Source of the DNA: an uncultured Prevotella sp.
GTDB taxonomy: Bacteria; Bacteroidota; Bacteroidia; Bacteroidales; Bacteroidaceae
Direction of reading: 5' to 3'
Assembly (NCBI RefSeq): GCF_946404925.1
Contig: NZ_CAMJFM010000004.1
Location: 62,001-126,000, forward strand
Length of the DNA stretch: 64,000 nt
Under the pieces are notes generated by a model. The model saw only the letters and a list, made by a program, of their open reading frames with translations, was not told the DNA's origin and did not search any database. Position numbers and translations under genes: made by a program. The first letter of the stretch is position 1, and the number at the start of each line of letters is the position of its first letter. This document shows, one piece after another, positions 23,308 to 34,200 of this stretch.

Positions 23308-25025
23308 GCAGATTTGACCTCAAGTCGCATCTGAACGACGTTTACAGTCACTATCCCGAGGCTGATAAGCGTCCTGTAATTGGTATAACTGGTAACTACG
23401 AAGATCTTACCTGTAAGTTAGGTCGCGGCTATTATCAGTCGGTGGTCGAGGCGGGTGGTGTGCCCATCGTGATTCCACCTGTGGCTGATAAGCACGTGAT
23501 TATTAATACCTTGGAGCATATCGACGCCCTGATATTAAGCGGTGGTGGCGATATCAATCCGTTGTGGGCTGGTGAGGAACCTTCGCCCAGGCTTCATGGT
23601 ATCAATCAGGAACGCGATCTGCCAGAACTGTTGATAGCCCGCTTGGCCTATAATCGTCAGATACCGATGTTGGGTATCTGTCGCGGCATCCAGACGCTGG
23701 CAACGGCTTTCGGAGGTAAGGTCAGTCAGGATATCTGCGATGTGGCAACGGTCAAGCATTCGCAGGATGCCGACCGCTCGGAGGCTACTCATAGTGTAAC
23801 AATTGAACAGGATTCCACCTTATTTAATATATATAAGGAGGATAAACTGATGGTCAACTCTTTCCATCATCAAGCTGTGGCTGAGGCAGGCGACAAATTC
23901 AGAGTTGTTGCAAAATCAGCTGATGGCATTGTTGAGGCGATGGAGAGCACAGAGTTTAAGTCGATATTGGGCGTTCAGTGGCATCCGGAGTGCTTGGAAG
24001 ATGGACTGCCTTTGTTCCAATGGCTTGTTGATGAGGCCAAGAGCTACCGTGAGGCTCACACTACCCACGATAGAGTTCTGACGCTCGATACCCATTGCGA
24101 TACACCGATGTTTTTCCCTCAAGGAATTCACTTCGACCATCGCGATAGAAAGATACTTGTAGACTTGCACAAGATGACCGAAGGTCGTCAGGATGCAACC
24201 ATCATGGTGGCCTATCTGCCTCAGCCTACGGAAAATCCAAGGGCTTATGCTGATGGCATCTTCGATCAGATTGAGGTTATCGTTAGTCAGAATAGCGATT
24301 ATATCCGTATAGCCAGCACACCTCACGACCTTTGGATGAACAAACACATGGGGATGAAGAGCATCATGCTGGGTATTGAGAATGGTATCGCCATCGACGG
24401 AAAACTGGAGAATCTTCAGCATTTTGTTGATAGAGGCATTGTGTATATGACTCTCTGTCATAATGGCGATAACGATATTTGCGATTCTGCTTCAAAGACA
24501 CAGCATACCCATCATGGTGTGAGTGCGTTTGGTGAGCAGGTCATTAAGGAGATGAACCGCTTAGGCGTGCTGGTTGACATGAGTCATGCTGGTGAGGAAA
24601 GCTTCTATCAGGCTTTGGAAATAAGTAGTATGCCTATCGTATGTAGTCACTCTTCGGCTCGTGCATTGTGCGATCATCAGCGTAATCTTACTGACGACCA
24701 GATGCGTGCTCTTGCCAAGAAGGGTGGTGTGGCTCAGACAACCATATATAATGGCTTCCTCCGCAAAGAAGGCGAGGCAACCATCAACGATGTTATTACC
24801 CACCTGGAGCATGCTATCGATGTGATGGGTATTGACCACGTTGGTCTTGGAACAGACTTTGATGGCGATGGTGGCGTTAGAGGTTTGGCCAATTCGTCAG
24901 AATTGATTAATTTTACTCGCAGGTTGCTGGCTCGCCGTTTCAGCGAGCAGGACATCCAGAAAATCTGGGGAGGTAATTTCCTGCGTGTGATGGAAGAAGT
25001 ACAAGGGGTAAAGGTAAAAAAGTAA
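23304..25025 (+). CDS. Fusion: class I glutamine amidotransferase-like (C26) + membrane dipeptidase (M19)
   Basis: A 573-residue protein. Residues about 22-245 form a C26/gamma-glutamyl hydrolase domain with nucleophile C126 ('MLGICRGIQTL') and H227/E229 ('GVQWHPE'). Residues about 255-565 form an M19 renal-dipeptidase domain with zinc motifs 'DTHCDTP' (H264, D266), 'DMSHAG', 'CSHSSAR' and 'GTDFDG'. No signal peptide is present. The two hydrolases could work in series on gamma-glutamyl peptides, e.g. glutathione-type compounds or peptidoglycan fragments. The last residues GVKVKK and the TAA come from a tandem tract. Confidence 0.85.
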   Translation: MSRFDLKSHLNDVYSHYPEADKRPVIGITGNYEDLTCKLGRGYYQSVVEAGGVPIVIPPVADKHVIINTLEHIDALILSGGGDINPLWAGEEPSPRLHGINQERDLPELLIARLAYNRQIPMLGICRGIQTLATAFGGKVSQDICDVATVKHSQDADRSEATHSVTIEQDSTLFNIYKEDKLMVNSFHHQAVAEAGDKFRVVAKSADGIVEAMESTEFKSILGVQWHPECLEDGLPLFQWLVDEAKSYREAHTTHDRVLTLDTHCDTPMFFPQGIHFDHRDRKILVDLHKMTEGRQDATIMVAYLPQPTENPRAYADGIFDQIEVIVSQNSDYIRIASTPHDLWMNKHMGMKSIMLGIENGIAIDGKLENLQHFVDRGIVYMTLCHNGDNDICDSASKTQHTHHGVSAFGEQVIKEMNRLGVLVDMSHAGEESFYQALEISSMPIVCSHSSARALCDHQRNLTDDQMRALAKKGGVAQTTIYNGFLRKEGEATINDVITHLEHAIDVMGIDHVGLGTDFDGDGGVRGLANSSELINFTRRLLARRFSEQDIQKIWGGNFLRVMEEVQGVKVKK

Positions 25026-25120
25026 AAAGGTAAAAAAGTAAAAGATGAGTATTGATTTGAAAAGTAGAAAGTTGATAAAGGTACTGGGTGTTTTACCTTT
25101 TTACCTTTTTACCTTTTTAC
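25006..25120. repeat. Inverted pair of GTAAAAAG tracts around a lipoprotein start codon
   Basis: The left arm (25006-25044) is a GGTAAAAAAGTAAAAA tract ending one base before the ATG. The right arm (25091-25120) holds four units of the reverse complement and encodes residues about 16-26 of the signal peptide. A transcript could pair the arms over roughly 30 bp with a loop of about 46 nt that contains the start codon. Confidence 0.85.
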
Positions 25121-26070
25121 TATTACATAGTTGTGGCAACCTTCGTAAGCAGACTGCTGATGATTCTGCTTCGATGCAGCCCGTTGGTCCGGTGTTCTGT
25201 GCTGATAGTGCTTATCAGTACTGTCAGAATCAGTGCGATTTTGGACCGCGTACTATGAATAGCAAGGCCCATGATGATTGTGAGCAGTGGATTATATCGA
25301 AGTTCAAAGGTTTTGGATTGGATGTGATTCCTCAGAAGGCAGTACTCAAAGGCTACGATGGTACATCGCTTAAAAGTACCAATATCATAGCCAGCTATCG
25401 TCCTGATCTCAAAGATCGCATTATGTTGTGCGCGCATTGGGATAGCCGTCCTTGGGCCGATAACGATCCCGATGAGGCTAACCACAAGACACCTGTGATG
25501 GCTGCCAACGATGGCGCTTCGGGTGTGGCTGTGATGCTTGAGGTGGCCAGACTGGTATCGAAAGATACGCTGCAGATAGGTGTTGATTTTATCTGTTTCG
25601 ATGCTGAAGACTGGGGCGTGCCTCAGTGGAGCGATGCTGACTATGATGGTAATTCGTGGGCACTTGGCTCCCAGTATTGGTCTACCAATCTGCACAAAAA
25701 AGGATATAAGGCTCGTTTCGGCATCCTGCTTGATATGGTTGGAGGTCAGGGTGCGCAGTTCTATAAGGAACCTTTTTCGGTTCAGTACGCCAGCAATGTA
25801 GTAGAAAAGGTTTGGCGAGCAGCTCAGATCGTGGGTTATGGAAGTATGTTCCCTACACAGATAGGAACAGGTGTTACCGATGACCATGTGCCAGTAAACA
25901 CCAAGGCTAAGATTCCTACGATTGATATTATTCCTTATTATCCAAACTGCGAACAGAGTAGCTTTGGTCCTACATGGCATACCATTAATGATGATATGGC
26001 ACATATCGATAAGAATACCCTGCAGGCAGTAGGGCAGACTCTTATTCAGGTCATCTATTCAGAAAAGTAG
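25045..26070 (+). CDS. M28-family zinc peptidase / glutaminyl cyclase-like lipoprotein
   Basis: A 341-residue lipoprotein (lipobox 'LLLHSC', Cys about 30). Metal ligands of the M28 fold are visible: 'CAHWDSRPWAD', 'AANDGASGVAVMLE', 'FDAEDWG', 'DMVGG' and a final His in 'TWHTIND'. Bacterial relatives are aminopeptidases or glutaminyl cyclases, and the Trp-rich 'HWDSRPWAD' fits the cyclase-like branch. The hydrophobic core of the signal peptide (LPFYLFTFLLL) is encoded by a tandem repeat that mirrors the upstream tract. Confidence 0.85.
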   Translation: MSIDLKSRKLIKVLGVLPFYLFTFLLLHSCGNLRKQTADDSASMQPVGPVFCADSAYQYCQNQCDFGPRTMNSKAHDDCEQWIISKFKGFGLDVIPQKAVLKGYDGTSLKSTNIIASYRPDLKDRIMLCAHWDSRPWADNDPDEANHKTPVMAANDGASGVAVMLEVARLVSKDTLQIGVDFICFDAEDWGVPQWSDADYDGNSWALGSQYWSTNLHKKGYKARFGILLDMVGGQGAQFYKEPFSVQYASNVVEKVWRAAQIVGYGSMFPTQIGTGVTDDHVPVNTKAKIPTIDIIPYYPNCEQSSFGPTWHTINDDMAHIDKNTLQAVGQTLIQVIYSEK

Positions 26071-26074
26071 AAAC

Positions 26075-27154
26075 TTATTTTGGTTGTTCGGCTTCCAGCT
26101 TCTCTACTGCTCCTGTAAGGGGGTGGAGTAGAAGTCGGCTGGTATAGCGTTTGTTGAATAATGCACCACTAAGCAGCTCTACATTTCCAAATTGTGGGGC
26201 AGGAAATTCGTTAGTCACAATCTGAGCTTTGGCATCGAAGATGCTTGAACGCATCTTGCCTGGAATATTCACGTATATACCAGATTGTTGTGGCTTGGCT
26301 GCTTTCTTAGGATCAACTGGCACTGGCTCGGCAACTGTTTTCAGATCCTCTATATAAATATAATAAGGTGTACCAGAAAGATCATCGTTATCTACGAGTC
26401 CGTAATCAGAAGAGAAACGGAATAAAACATCGCGCTTTACAGGTTTGTTTACCACATAAGTTAGAGTGTGTGTGGTAGTATCGCTTACTGTTATGCCTGT
26501 AAACAGGCTGGTAAGCGCTTCATCTTGAGTGGCCAGTTCTTGCAGCATCAGCCTGAGCTGCTCGCCATCTTTTGGCATAAAGTCAGCCTGCCCCTTGGCC
26601 AGCATGCCGCGACTCTCGCGAATTTCATAAATCTCCTGAGCAGTCAGTTCGGCCATCTTTGATGTGCTTCCTGCTGAGAGAATTTCCTCGTTGAGATATG
26701 ACTTGGGCGATTTCTTAACGGGCTGAGTTTTCTGTCCGTTAACATTTTTAACTAGTGCTTGCTGCTTAATGTCTTGATTAATAGCCAGCAGGATGCCATC
26801 ATCAGAAAGTCGTACATTGCAAGCTGACGTCTTGGCATCATACTTTACAGCATAGCACTTTGAGGTGTCGGCAACAGCAAATGGCTCCTGACGTACTGAT
26901 ATCAGGCGGTATTTAGTTGATGGAGTTGAAGAAACATCCTTTATTCGCAGATATTTTTCTGAATACTTGCAGAATTCTCCTGGAGTGTAGGATGTCTTCT
27001 CGACCTGAAGTGTGATGCGGATAGCAGTCTTAGGCAGATAATAAACAGCTCCCTCGCTGGTTACTCCAGGCTTGTAGTTGCTGATTGCTGTCTGAGCCAA
27101 TGATCCGGTAGTGCCTATTGTAAAGGCTATAAGTAAAGCAAAGATATTTCTCAT
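26075..27154 (-). CDS. DUF4831 family secreted protein
   Basis: A 359-residue protein with a signal peptide ('IFALLIAFTIGTTGSLA'). The text 'GVTSEGAVYYLPKTAIRITLQVEKTSYTPGEFCKYSEKYL' and the C-terminal 'GALFNKRYTSRLLLHPLTGAVEKLE' match the Bacteroidetes DUF4831 family of unknown function. Its start overlaps the nnr stop by 4 bp, and it converges with the M28 gene 4 bp away with no visible terminator. Confidence 0.8.
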   Translation of the reverse strand: MRNIFALLIAFTIGTTGSLAQTAISNYKPGVTSEGAVYYLPKTAIRITLQVEKTSYTPGEFCKYSEKYLRIKDVSSTPSTKYRLISVRQEPFAVADTSKCYAVKYDAKTSACNVRLSDDGILLAINQDIKQQALVKNVNGQKTQPVKKSPKSYLNEEILSAGSTSKMAELTAQEIYEIRESRGMLAKGQADFMPKDGEQLRLMLQELATQDEALTSLFTGITVSDTTTHTLTYVVNKPVKRDVLFRFSSDYGLVDNDDLSGTPYYIYIEDLKTVAEPVPVDPKKAAKPQQSGIYVNIPGKMRSSIFDAKAQIVTNEFPAPQFGNVELLSGALFNKRYTSRLLLHPLTGAVEKLEAEQPK

Positions 27155-28662
27155 TCATTAAGTCGTTTAAATGCGTAAGGCAGATTCTTAATCAGATCGC
27201 TGGCTATTACGCTCTCTTCTCCTAATTCGCGTGCAGCAATGTCGCCAGCCAATCCATGCAGATACATACCTACTATGCAGGCATTCTCCTGATTGTATCC
27301 TCGAGCCAACAGTCCTGTAATGATGCCTGTTAGTACATCGCCACTACCAGCAGTAGCCATGCCGGCATTACCTGTAGAGTTGAAGATAATATGTCCATCA
27401 GGCAGACAAAGCGAAGTGTGATGACCCTTCAGCAGAATGTATCCTTGGATACGCTCTGCCAAGTCGCGAGCTTTCATCAAACGCTCAAAACTATCGCTTG
27501 AGTGGCCTTCCAGTCTGTCGAACTCCTTTGGGTGTGGAGTCATGATGATGCCCTTGGGCAGTTGCTGTAACCAGGCGCGATGGTTTGCCAAAATGTTGAT
27601 GGCGTCTGCATCCACCACAGTTGGGCATTGGCTACGGCGCAATTGTGCTATAATGGCGATTGCTGTCTGTTCGCTGGTTCCAAGTCCAGGTCCTATGCCT
27701 AATGCGTTGAAGTCCTCTGTGTCTACAGCCTCTGAGAATGTGGTCTCTTCTTTGTCGAACTGTATGATGGCTTCAGGAACGCTTATTTGTAATATCGTAC
27801 TGTTGCGCTTTGGGGTGTGGGTTGTAACTTTTCCTGCTCCAACACGCAGACAAGCCTTAGTTGCCAGGACTGATGCACCGCACATACCATAGCTGCCTGC
27901 TATAATTAATGCATTACCCATCTTACCCTTGTGGGCAAACGGGTCGCGTTTAAGTATGCGTGGACGCACATCATTCTCTTCCAGTAATGTGTAGTTAGCC
28001 TCGATTTTCTCCATGCCCTGTTTGCTCAGACGAATGTCGAGAACTTTCAGCTTTCCGATATATTGCTGATTCTCAGGGAAGAGAAAAGACAGTTTGGGCA
28101 ACTGCAGCGTAAGCGTCATGTTAGCACGAATGATGTTGGCTTTCACATTATATGTGTTATCCTCTGTCATCAGTCCCGATGGTACATCGATGCTTACAAC
28201 TTGAGCAGGTGAAGCGTTGATGTATTTTACGAGCGATGCGAATCCACCTGCCAGCGGCTTGTTGAGGCCGGACCCAAATAATCCATCAACCACAAGCATC
28301 CCTTCTTCCAACTGTGGCGGTTCAAACTCTTGAGTAACCTCGATAAGTGCCTTCGAACGTTTCTCGATCAGGCGTTTTTTATTTACCAAACAGTCTTCCG
28401 ACAGATGGTCGGATATATTAAAAAGGTAAGCCTTTACATCGTAGTCTTTATCTATCAGCATTCTGGCAACGGCAAGTGCATCGCCACCATTATTGCCTGG
28501 ACCGGCAAATATGATAACAGGCGTATTAAAACTCCAATTGTCTGATATGACTTGTGTCAAGGCTTTAGCGGCTCGCTCCATTAGGTCAATCGACTTAATG
28601 GGCTCGTTATCTATGGTGTATTTGTCCAATTCGTGGACTTGAGCGCTCGTAAATATCTTCAT
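27151..28662 (-). CDS. nnr: Bifunctional NAD(P)H-hydrate epimerase / ADP-dependent dehydratase
   Basis: A 503-residue metabolite-repair enzyme. The N-terminal YjeF_N epimerase domain has 'IKSIDLMERAA', 'GPGNNGGDALAVARML' and 'VDGLFGSGLNKPL'. The C-terminal kinase-like dehydratase domain has 'IIAGSYGMCGASVLA', 'GPGLG', 'NSTGNAGMATAGSGDVLTG'. It repairs damaged NADH/NADPH hydrates. The start at MKIFTSAQ (28662) is preferred over 28731 because the promoter -7 box lies at 28670-28677, leaving a leader of at most 7 nt. Confidence 0.92.
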   Translation of the reverse strand: MKIFTSAQVHELDKYTIDNEPIKSIDLMERAAKALTQVISDNWSFNTPVIIFAGPGNNGGDALAVARMLIDKDYDVKAYLFNISDHLSEDCLVNKKRLIEKRSKALIEVTQEFEPPQLEEGMLVVDGLFGSGLNKPLAGGFASLVKYINASPAQVVSIDVPSGLMTEDNTYNVKANIIRANMTLTLQLPKLSFLFPENQQYIGKLKVLDIRLSKQGMEKIEANYTLLEENDVRPRILKRDPFAHKGKMGNALIIAGSYGMCGASVLATKACLRVGAGKVTTHTPKRNSTILQISVPEAIIQFDKEETTFSEAVDTEDFNALGIGPGLGTSEQTAIAIIAQLRRSQCPTVVDADAINILANHRAWLQQLPKGIIMTPHPKEFDRLEGHSSDSFERLMKARDLAERIQGYILLKGHHTSLCLPDGHIIFNSTGNAGMATAGSGDVLTGIITGLLARGYNQENACIVGMYLHGLAGDIAARELGEESVIASDLIKNLPYAFKRLNE

Positions 28663-28669
28663 AATGGTG

Positions 28670-28728
28670 CAAAAATACGAAAAAAAAGCTAATGAATGAT
28701 AGAGTTTGGCAGATTTTTTGTAATTTTG
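28670..28728. promoter_or_regulatory. Divergent promoters of nnr and hpt
   Basis: Minus strand TATTTTTG at 28670-28677, only 7 nt from the nnr ATG. Plus strand TAATTTTG at 28721-28728, 25 nt before the hpt ATG. Confidence 0.55.
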
Positions 28729-28753
28729 CACAAATTTTTAATTCTTTCAGCGT

Positions 28754-29290
28754 ATGAGCATCGTTAGATTAAAGGATAAATCGTTCAAAATCTCTATCAC
28801 AGAGGCAGAAATAAAGGAGCGTATAAAGGCTGTGGCTCAGCAGATGAGCAAGGATCTGGAAGGTAAGAACCCTTTGCTTCTTGGCGTGCTGAACGGGTCG
28901 TTTATTTTCGCTGCTGACCTGATGCGTGAGATGACGATACCTTGCGAGATTTCGTTTGTGAAGTTGGCTTCTTATCAGGGAACCACTTCAACAGGAAAAA
29001 TCAAGGAGGTTTTTGGTATTAACGAGGATTTGACTAATCGTACGGTTGTTATCGTTGAGGATATTGTGGAGAGTGGTCTCACCATGAAACAGATGATTGA
29101 GTCGCTCGGCACTCGTAACCCTGCATCCATTCATATCTGTACGCTTTTCTTTAAACCATGCAAGCTGAAGGAAGATATACATCCCGAATATGTGGCTTTC
29201 AGTATCCCCGATGATTTTATTGTGGGATATGGACTTGACTACGACCAGCAGGGAAGAGGACTGAAGGATGTTTACACAATTGTAGAATAG
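28754..29290 (+). CDS. hpt: Hypoxanthine phosphoribosyltransferase
   Basis: A 178-residue purine salvage enzyme. The PRPP-binding loop is 'VVIVEDIVESGLTM', with 'GVLNGSFIFAADLMR' and 'VKLASYQGTTSTG' as further family blocks. It converts hypoxanthine and guanine to nucleotides. It begins a run with adk and obgE. Confidence 0.93.
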   Translation: MSIVRLKDKSFKISITEAEIKERIKAVAQQMSKDLEGKNPLLLGVLNGSFIFAADLMREMTIPCEISFVKLASYQGTTSTGKIKEVFGINEDLTNRTVVIVEDIVESGLTMKQMIESLGTRNPASIHICTLFFKPCKLKEDIHPEYVAFSIPDDFIVGYGLDYDQQGRGLKDVYTIVE

Positions 29291-29322
29291 ATAATACTTA
29301 ATCAAAACTAAATATCAGGATA

Positions 29323-29895
29323 ATGAAGAATATCGTTATTTTTGGTGCTCCCGGCTCAGGCAAGGGAACACAGAGTGATAAGATGATTGAGAAGTACGGA
29401 CTGAACCATATCTCAACTGGTGACGTGCTTCGTGGTGAAATTAAAAATGGTACAGAACTGGGTAAGACAGCTGCCAGCTATATTGAGAAGGGTCAGCTGA
29501 TTCCCGATGATCTGATGGTCAGCATTCTTGCCTCTGTTTATGACAGTTTCGGACGTGATAGCAAGGGTGTTATTTTCGATGGTTTCCCCCGTACCATCCC
29601 ACAGGCAGAGGCTTTGAAGAAGATGCTCGACGAGCGTGGCGACAAGGTTGCTGCTATGATTGAGCTTGATGTTCCTGAGGACGAGCTGATGAAGCGACTC
29701 ATCCTGCGTGGACAGCAGAGTGGACGTGCCGATGACAATGAGGAGACAATCAAGAAACGCCTCGTGGTTTACCACTCTCAGACTATGCCTCTCATCGAGT
29801 GGTATAAGAAGGAGGGTGTTCACTATCATATCGACGGTCTGGGCGAGCTGGATCGCATCTTTAGTGATATTTGCCAGGTTATTGACAATATTTAA
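29323..29895 (+). CDS. adk: Adenylate kinase
   Basis: A 190-residue short-type Adk. P-loop 'GAPGSGKGTQ', 'ISTGDVLRGEI', 'FDGFPRTIPQA' and the short lid 'RGQQSGRADDNEETIKKRL' without zinc Cys. It interconverts AMP, ADP and ATP. The next gene starts directly after its stop. Confidence 0.96.
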   Translation: MKNIVIFGAPGSGKGTQSDKMIEKYGLNHISTGDVLRGEIKNGTELGKTAASYIEKGQLIPDDLMVSILASVYDSFGRDSKGVIFDGFPRTIPQAEALKKMLDERGDKVAAMIELDVPEDELMKRLILRGQQSGRADDNEETIKKRLVVYHSQTMPLIEWYKKEGVHYHIDGLGELDRIFSDICQVIDNI

Positions 29896-31065
29896 ATGGA
29901 ATCAAATTTCGTAGACTACGTTAAGATTTACTGCCGCTCTGGTAAGGGCGGTAAGGGCAGTATGCACTTGCGCCATGTAAAGTACAATCCCAATGGTGGC
30001 CCTGATGGTGGTGATGGCGGAAAAGGTGGAAGCATTATTCTGCGTGGAAACCATAACTACTGGACACTGTTGCACTTAAAGTACGAGCGCCATATCTTTG
30101 CTGAACACGGAGGAAATGGCGGTCGCGACAAGTGTCATGGTACCGATGGTAAGGATGTTTACATCGATGTGCCTTGTGGTACTGTGGTCTATAACGCCGA
30201 AACGGGTAAATATGTCTGCGATGTTACATACGATGGTCAGGAGGTTATGCTGCTGAAGGGTGGTCGTGGTGGATTGGGTAATTTCCAGTTCCGTACCGCT
30301 ACTAATCAGGCTCCACGCTATGCGCAGCCTGGAGAGCCTATGCAGGAGATGACCATTATTCTTGAATTGAAACTTTTAGCAGATGTGGGCTTGGTAGGTT
30401 TTCCTAACGCGGGAAAATCTACCCTAGTCTCATCGCTGTCGAATGCTAAGCCCAAGATAGCAAACTATCCCTTTACAACGATGGAGCCCTCGTTGGGCAT
30501 CGTAGGCTATCGCGACAATAAGTCGTTTGTGATGGCTGATATTCCAGGTATTATTGAAGGTGCTTCAGAGGGTAAGGGCTTGGGACTCAGGTTTTTACGC
30601 CATATAGAACGAAATTCGCTATTGCTCTTTATGGTGCCTGGTGATACTGATGATATTAAGCGAGAGTACGAAATTTTACTCAACGAACTTTCTCAGTTTA
30701 ATCCTGAGATGTTGGACAAACATCGTGTCTTGGCAGTTACCAAGTGCGATCTTCTCGATGAGGAGTTGATCGAGATGCTTAAGGAAACTTTGCCAAGCGA
30801 TCTTCCTGTGGTGTTTATCTCGGCAGTAACAGGTTTCGGACTCGACGAACTCAAGGATGTGCTCTGGAGCGAGCTTAATTCCGAGAGCAACAAACTCAAT
30901 GTGATTACTTCAGAGGACTCTTTGGTGCATCGCGACAAGGATATGAGCGTGTTTGCACAGGAGCTTGCCGATGAGGGCGAAGACGAGGATATTGAGTATG
31001 TTGACGAGGATGAAATCGAAGATTTAGACGATTTTGAGTTCGAAGACCTTGATGACGAGGAATAA
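29896..31065 (+). CDS. obgE: GTPase ObgE/CgtA
   Basis: A 389-residue protein. The Gly-rich Obg fold spans residues 1-157 ('[28 protein letters not shown]'). The G domain has '[10 protein letters not shown]', '[10 protein letters not shown]' and 'TKCDL'. The C-terminus is a long acidic Asp/Glu tail. It is an essential GTPase in ribosome assembly and stress control. Confidence 0.96.
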   Translation: MESNFVDYVKIYCRSGKGGKGSMHLRHVKYNPNGGPDGGDGGKGGSIILRGNHNYWTLLHLKYERHIFAEHGGNGGRDKCHGTDGKDVYIDVPCGTVVYNAETGKYVCDVTYDGQEVMLLKGGRGGLGNFQFRTATNQAPRYAQPGEPMQEMTIILELKLLADVGLVGFPNAGKSTLVSSLSNAKPKIANYPFTTMEPSLGIVGYRDNKSFVMADIPGIIEGASEGKGLGLRFLRHIERNSLLLFMVPGDTDDIKREYEILLNELSQFNPEMLDKHRVLAVTKCDLLDEELIEMLKETLPSDLPVVFISAVTGFGLDELKDVLWSELNSESNKLNVITSEDSLVHRDKDMSVFAQELADEGEDEDIEYVDEDEIEDLDDFEFEDLDDEE

Positions 31066-31135
31066 CGTTACGCAAGTATTTTTACCAATTTTAAAAAAAG
31101 TTGTCGATTTATAACATTAAATCGAATATTTTTCC

Positions 31136-31143
31136 TATCTTTG
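31136..31143 (+). promoter_or_regulatory. -7 box of the first TonB receptor operon
   Basis: TATCTTTG, 63 nt before the ATG; no clear -33 TTTG box. Confidence 0.55.
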
Positions 31144-31206
31144 CACCGAAATTTAAACAATCCGGTTTTATTCCGATAATTAATTAATTAAAACAGTTAA
31201 AAGTTT

Positions 31207-34200
31207 ATGCAGAAAAGATTGCTCTTTCTGGTTGCTATGATGTTAACGTTTTCGCTAACATTGATGGCACAAATCACAACTTCAAGTATGGCTGGAAAGG
31301 TGACCCTCGACAATGCTAATGGCGAGGAAGTCATCGGTGCTACAGTTGTGGCTGTTCACGAGCCTTCTGGTACTCGTTACACAGCAGTGACCAATACCAC
31401 AGGTCGATTCTCGATCAATGGTATGCGTACTGGTGGTCCATACAATGTGACCATTTCTTACATCGGTTTCCAGCCCAAAACCGTCAAGGGTATTACCCTT
31501 CAGCTGGCTGAAACTTACAATCTCTCAGTATTCTTGTCAGAGGACGCTACTGAACTTGCTGAGGTTGTAGTAAGTGGTAAGGCTTCAAAGTTTGCCGCTG
31601 AAAAGACGGGTGCTGCTACTAACATTAACAGCTCGCAGATTACTAACCTGCCAACCGTTAGCCGTTCAATCACAGATGTTACTCGTCTGTCTCCTTATGG
31701 AGGTAATGGCATGAGCTTCGCTGGTAGCGATGGTCGTAATGCTAACTTCACCGTTGATGGAGCTAACTTCAACAACAACTTCGGTCTTAGCGACAAACTG
31801 CCTGGTGGTGGTAACCCAATCTCTATCGATGCTATCGAGGAGCTTCAGGTTGTTATTTCTCCATTCGATGTTCGTCAGACTAACTTTATCGGTGGTGGTG
31901 TAAACGCTATTACAAAGTCAGGTACTAACACCTTCAAGGGTAGTGCTTATGTTTACCACAAGAACGAGAACATGCAGGGTGATGCTGTATATCGTCAGCA
32001 GATCCAGGGCGCTCGTGAGAAGGCTCAGACCACAACTTATGGTTTCACTTTGGGTGGCCCAATCATCAAGAACAAGTTGTTCTTCTTCGTAAATGGTGAA
32101 ATGATTAAAATTCCTTCAATCGTTAACCGTTGGAAGGGTTCTGACGATGGTAAGGCTGATCCTGACAACTACATCTCTCGTACCACAAACAAGGATCTTG
32201 AGGCTGTATCAAAGTATATGGCTAGCAAGTATGGTTACGATACTGGTTCATGGACAAGCTTCCCTGCTGATGAGAGCAACTACAAGTTGATGGCTCGTCT
32301 GGACTGGAACATTAACGACAAGCACAAGGTTGCTCTGCGTTATAACTATACTAAGAATAATGTATGGAACTCGCCTAACGGTACTTCAATGGATGGTGGT
32401 ACTCGTCTGGCTAGCTACCGTATGTCACAGGGTTCTATGTCGTTTGCTAACTCAATGTACTCTATGAAGAATACAGTACACTCTTGGTCACTCGACTTGA
32501 ATAGCCGCCTCACTGATAATCTTTCTAACCAGTTCCTGGCTACTATTTCTAAGCTTGATGATATCCGTGGCACCAACTCTGCTGAGTTCCCATTCATCGA
32601 TATCACTAAGGATGGCGATAACTACATGGCTCTGGGTTATGAGCTGTTTACATGGAACAACGCCGTTCACAACACTATCTGGAACATCAAGGATGACGTA
32701 ACCTATTATATGGGTGCTCACAAGATTATGGCTGGTATTACCTTCGAGCATCAGATGGCCGACAACCAGTACATGCGTAATGGTTCTGGTTACTATCGTT
32801 ATAATATCACTGATGATATGTATATTGGTGGTGTACTTCAGCCAGATATGCTGTTCAACAGCACTCCTGAGGTATTCTGCTTGACTTATGGTTACGATGG
32901 CGAGGCTTCTCCTGCTGCTCGTGTACAGTTCAATCGTCCTGGTATCTATGCTCAGGATGAGTGGAACATCACCGACAAGCTGAAACTTACTTATGGTCTG
33001 CGTGTTGACGGTCTGTTCTTCAACAACAACGACCTGATGACTAACGCTGCTATCCTGAACCTTGATTATAACGGACGCCACATTGATACTGGTAAGTGGC
33101 CAAGCAACAGCATCACATTCTCTCCACGTCTCGGATTCACCTACGATGTATTTGGTGACAAGAGCCTGAAGGTTCGTGGTGGTACTGGTCTCTTCTCTGG
33201 TCGTTTGCCTCTGGTATTCTTCACCAACATGCCTACAAACGGTGGTCTGGTACAGTATCAGGCTCAGATCAATGCTAAGAATGCTGCCAAGAATGGCTTC
33301 GATATGGACGTATTCGCAGGTGGTCCTATGACTAAAGTTAGCGATATGATTGCTAAGTTGACAACGCCTAAGGAGCAGGGCGGTTTGGGTTATCCATCAA
33401 CAGTTTCTCCTGAGGACGGAACTGTTCCTTCAGCTGTTAACGGTGTAGATCCTGACTTCAAGATGCCACAGGTATGGAAGACTTCTCTTGCTATCGACTA
33501 TCAGCTGCCTGTTGACTTCCCATTCTCAGTTTCTGTTGAGGGTATCTACAACAAGACTATCAATGCTGTATCAATCTCTGACTGGAGTATTAAGAACGTA
33601 GGTGGTTTCGCACGCTTCAATGGTGTTGACAACCGTCCTATCTTCCCAGATGATTTCCGTTCAGGTACCAAGGCATTCGTTCTTGAGAACACAAGCAGAG
33701 GTTACGGTTGGAGCGCTAACATTACTCTGAACGCTCAGCCTGCCGACTGGGTAAGCCTGATGGCTGCTTATACTCACACTGTATCTAAGGAGGTTACTGG
33801 TATGCCTGGTTCAGCTGCCGAGTCTGCATTCACATACGTTCCTACTTACGAGGGTCCAAACAACATCAAGTTGCACAACTCTCAGTATGTAACTCCTGAT
33901 CGTATCGTAGCAAGCGCTACTCTCCACGACAAGTGCGGCAACCACTATAACTTTATCTATGAGGCATGGCGTGGTGGTTACAACTACTCATACATGATGC
34001 AGAACGATATGAATGGCGATGGTTACAACTACGATGCTATTTATATCCCAACTGATGCTGAGGTACAGAACAACCTGTTCCGCTTTGTAAGCGAGGACGA
34101 TAAGACCCGTTTCATGGACTATGTTCATAACGACAGCTACCTGAGCAAGCATCAGGGTGAGTATGCTGAGGCTTACAGCGTTTACTCTCCATGGGTACAT

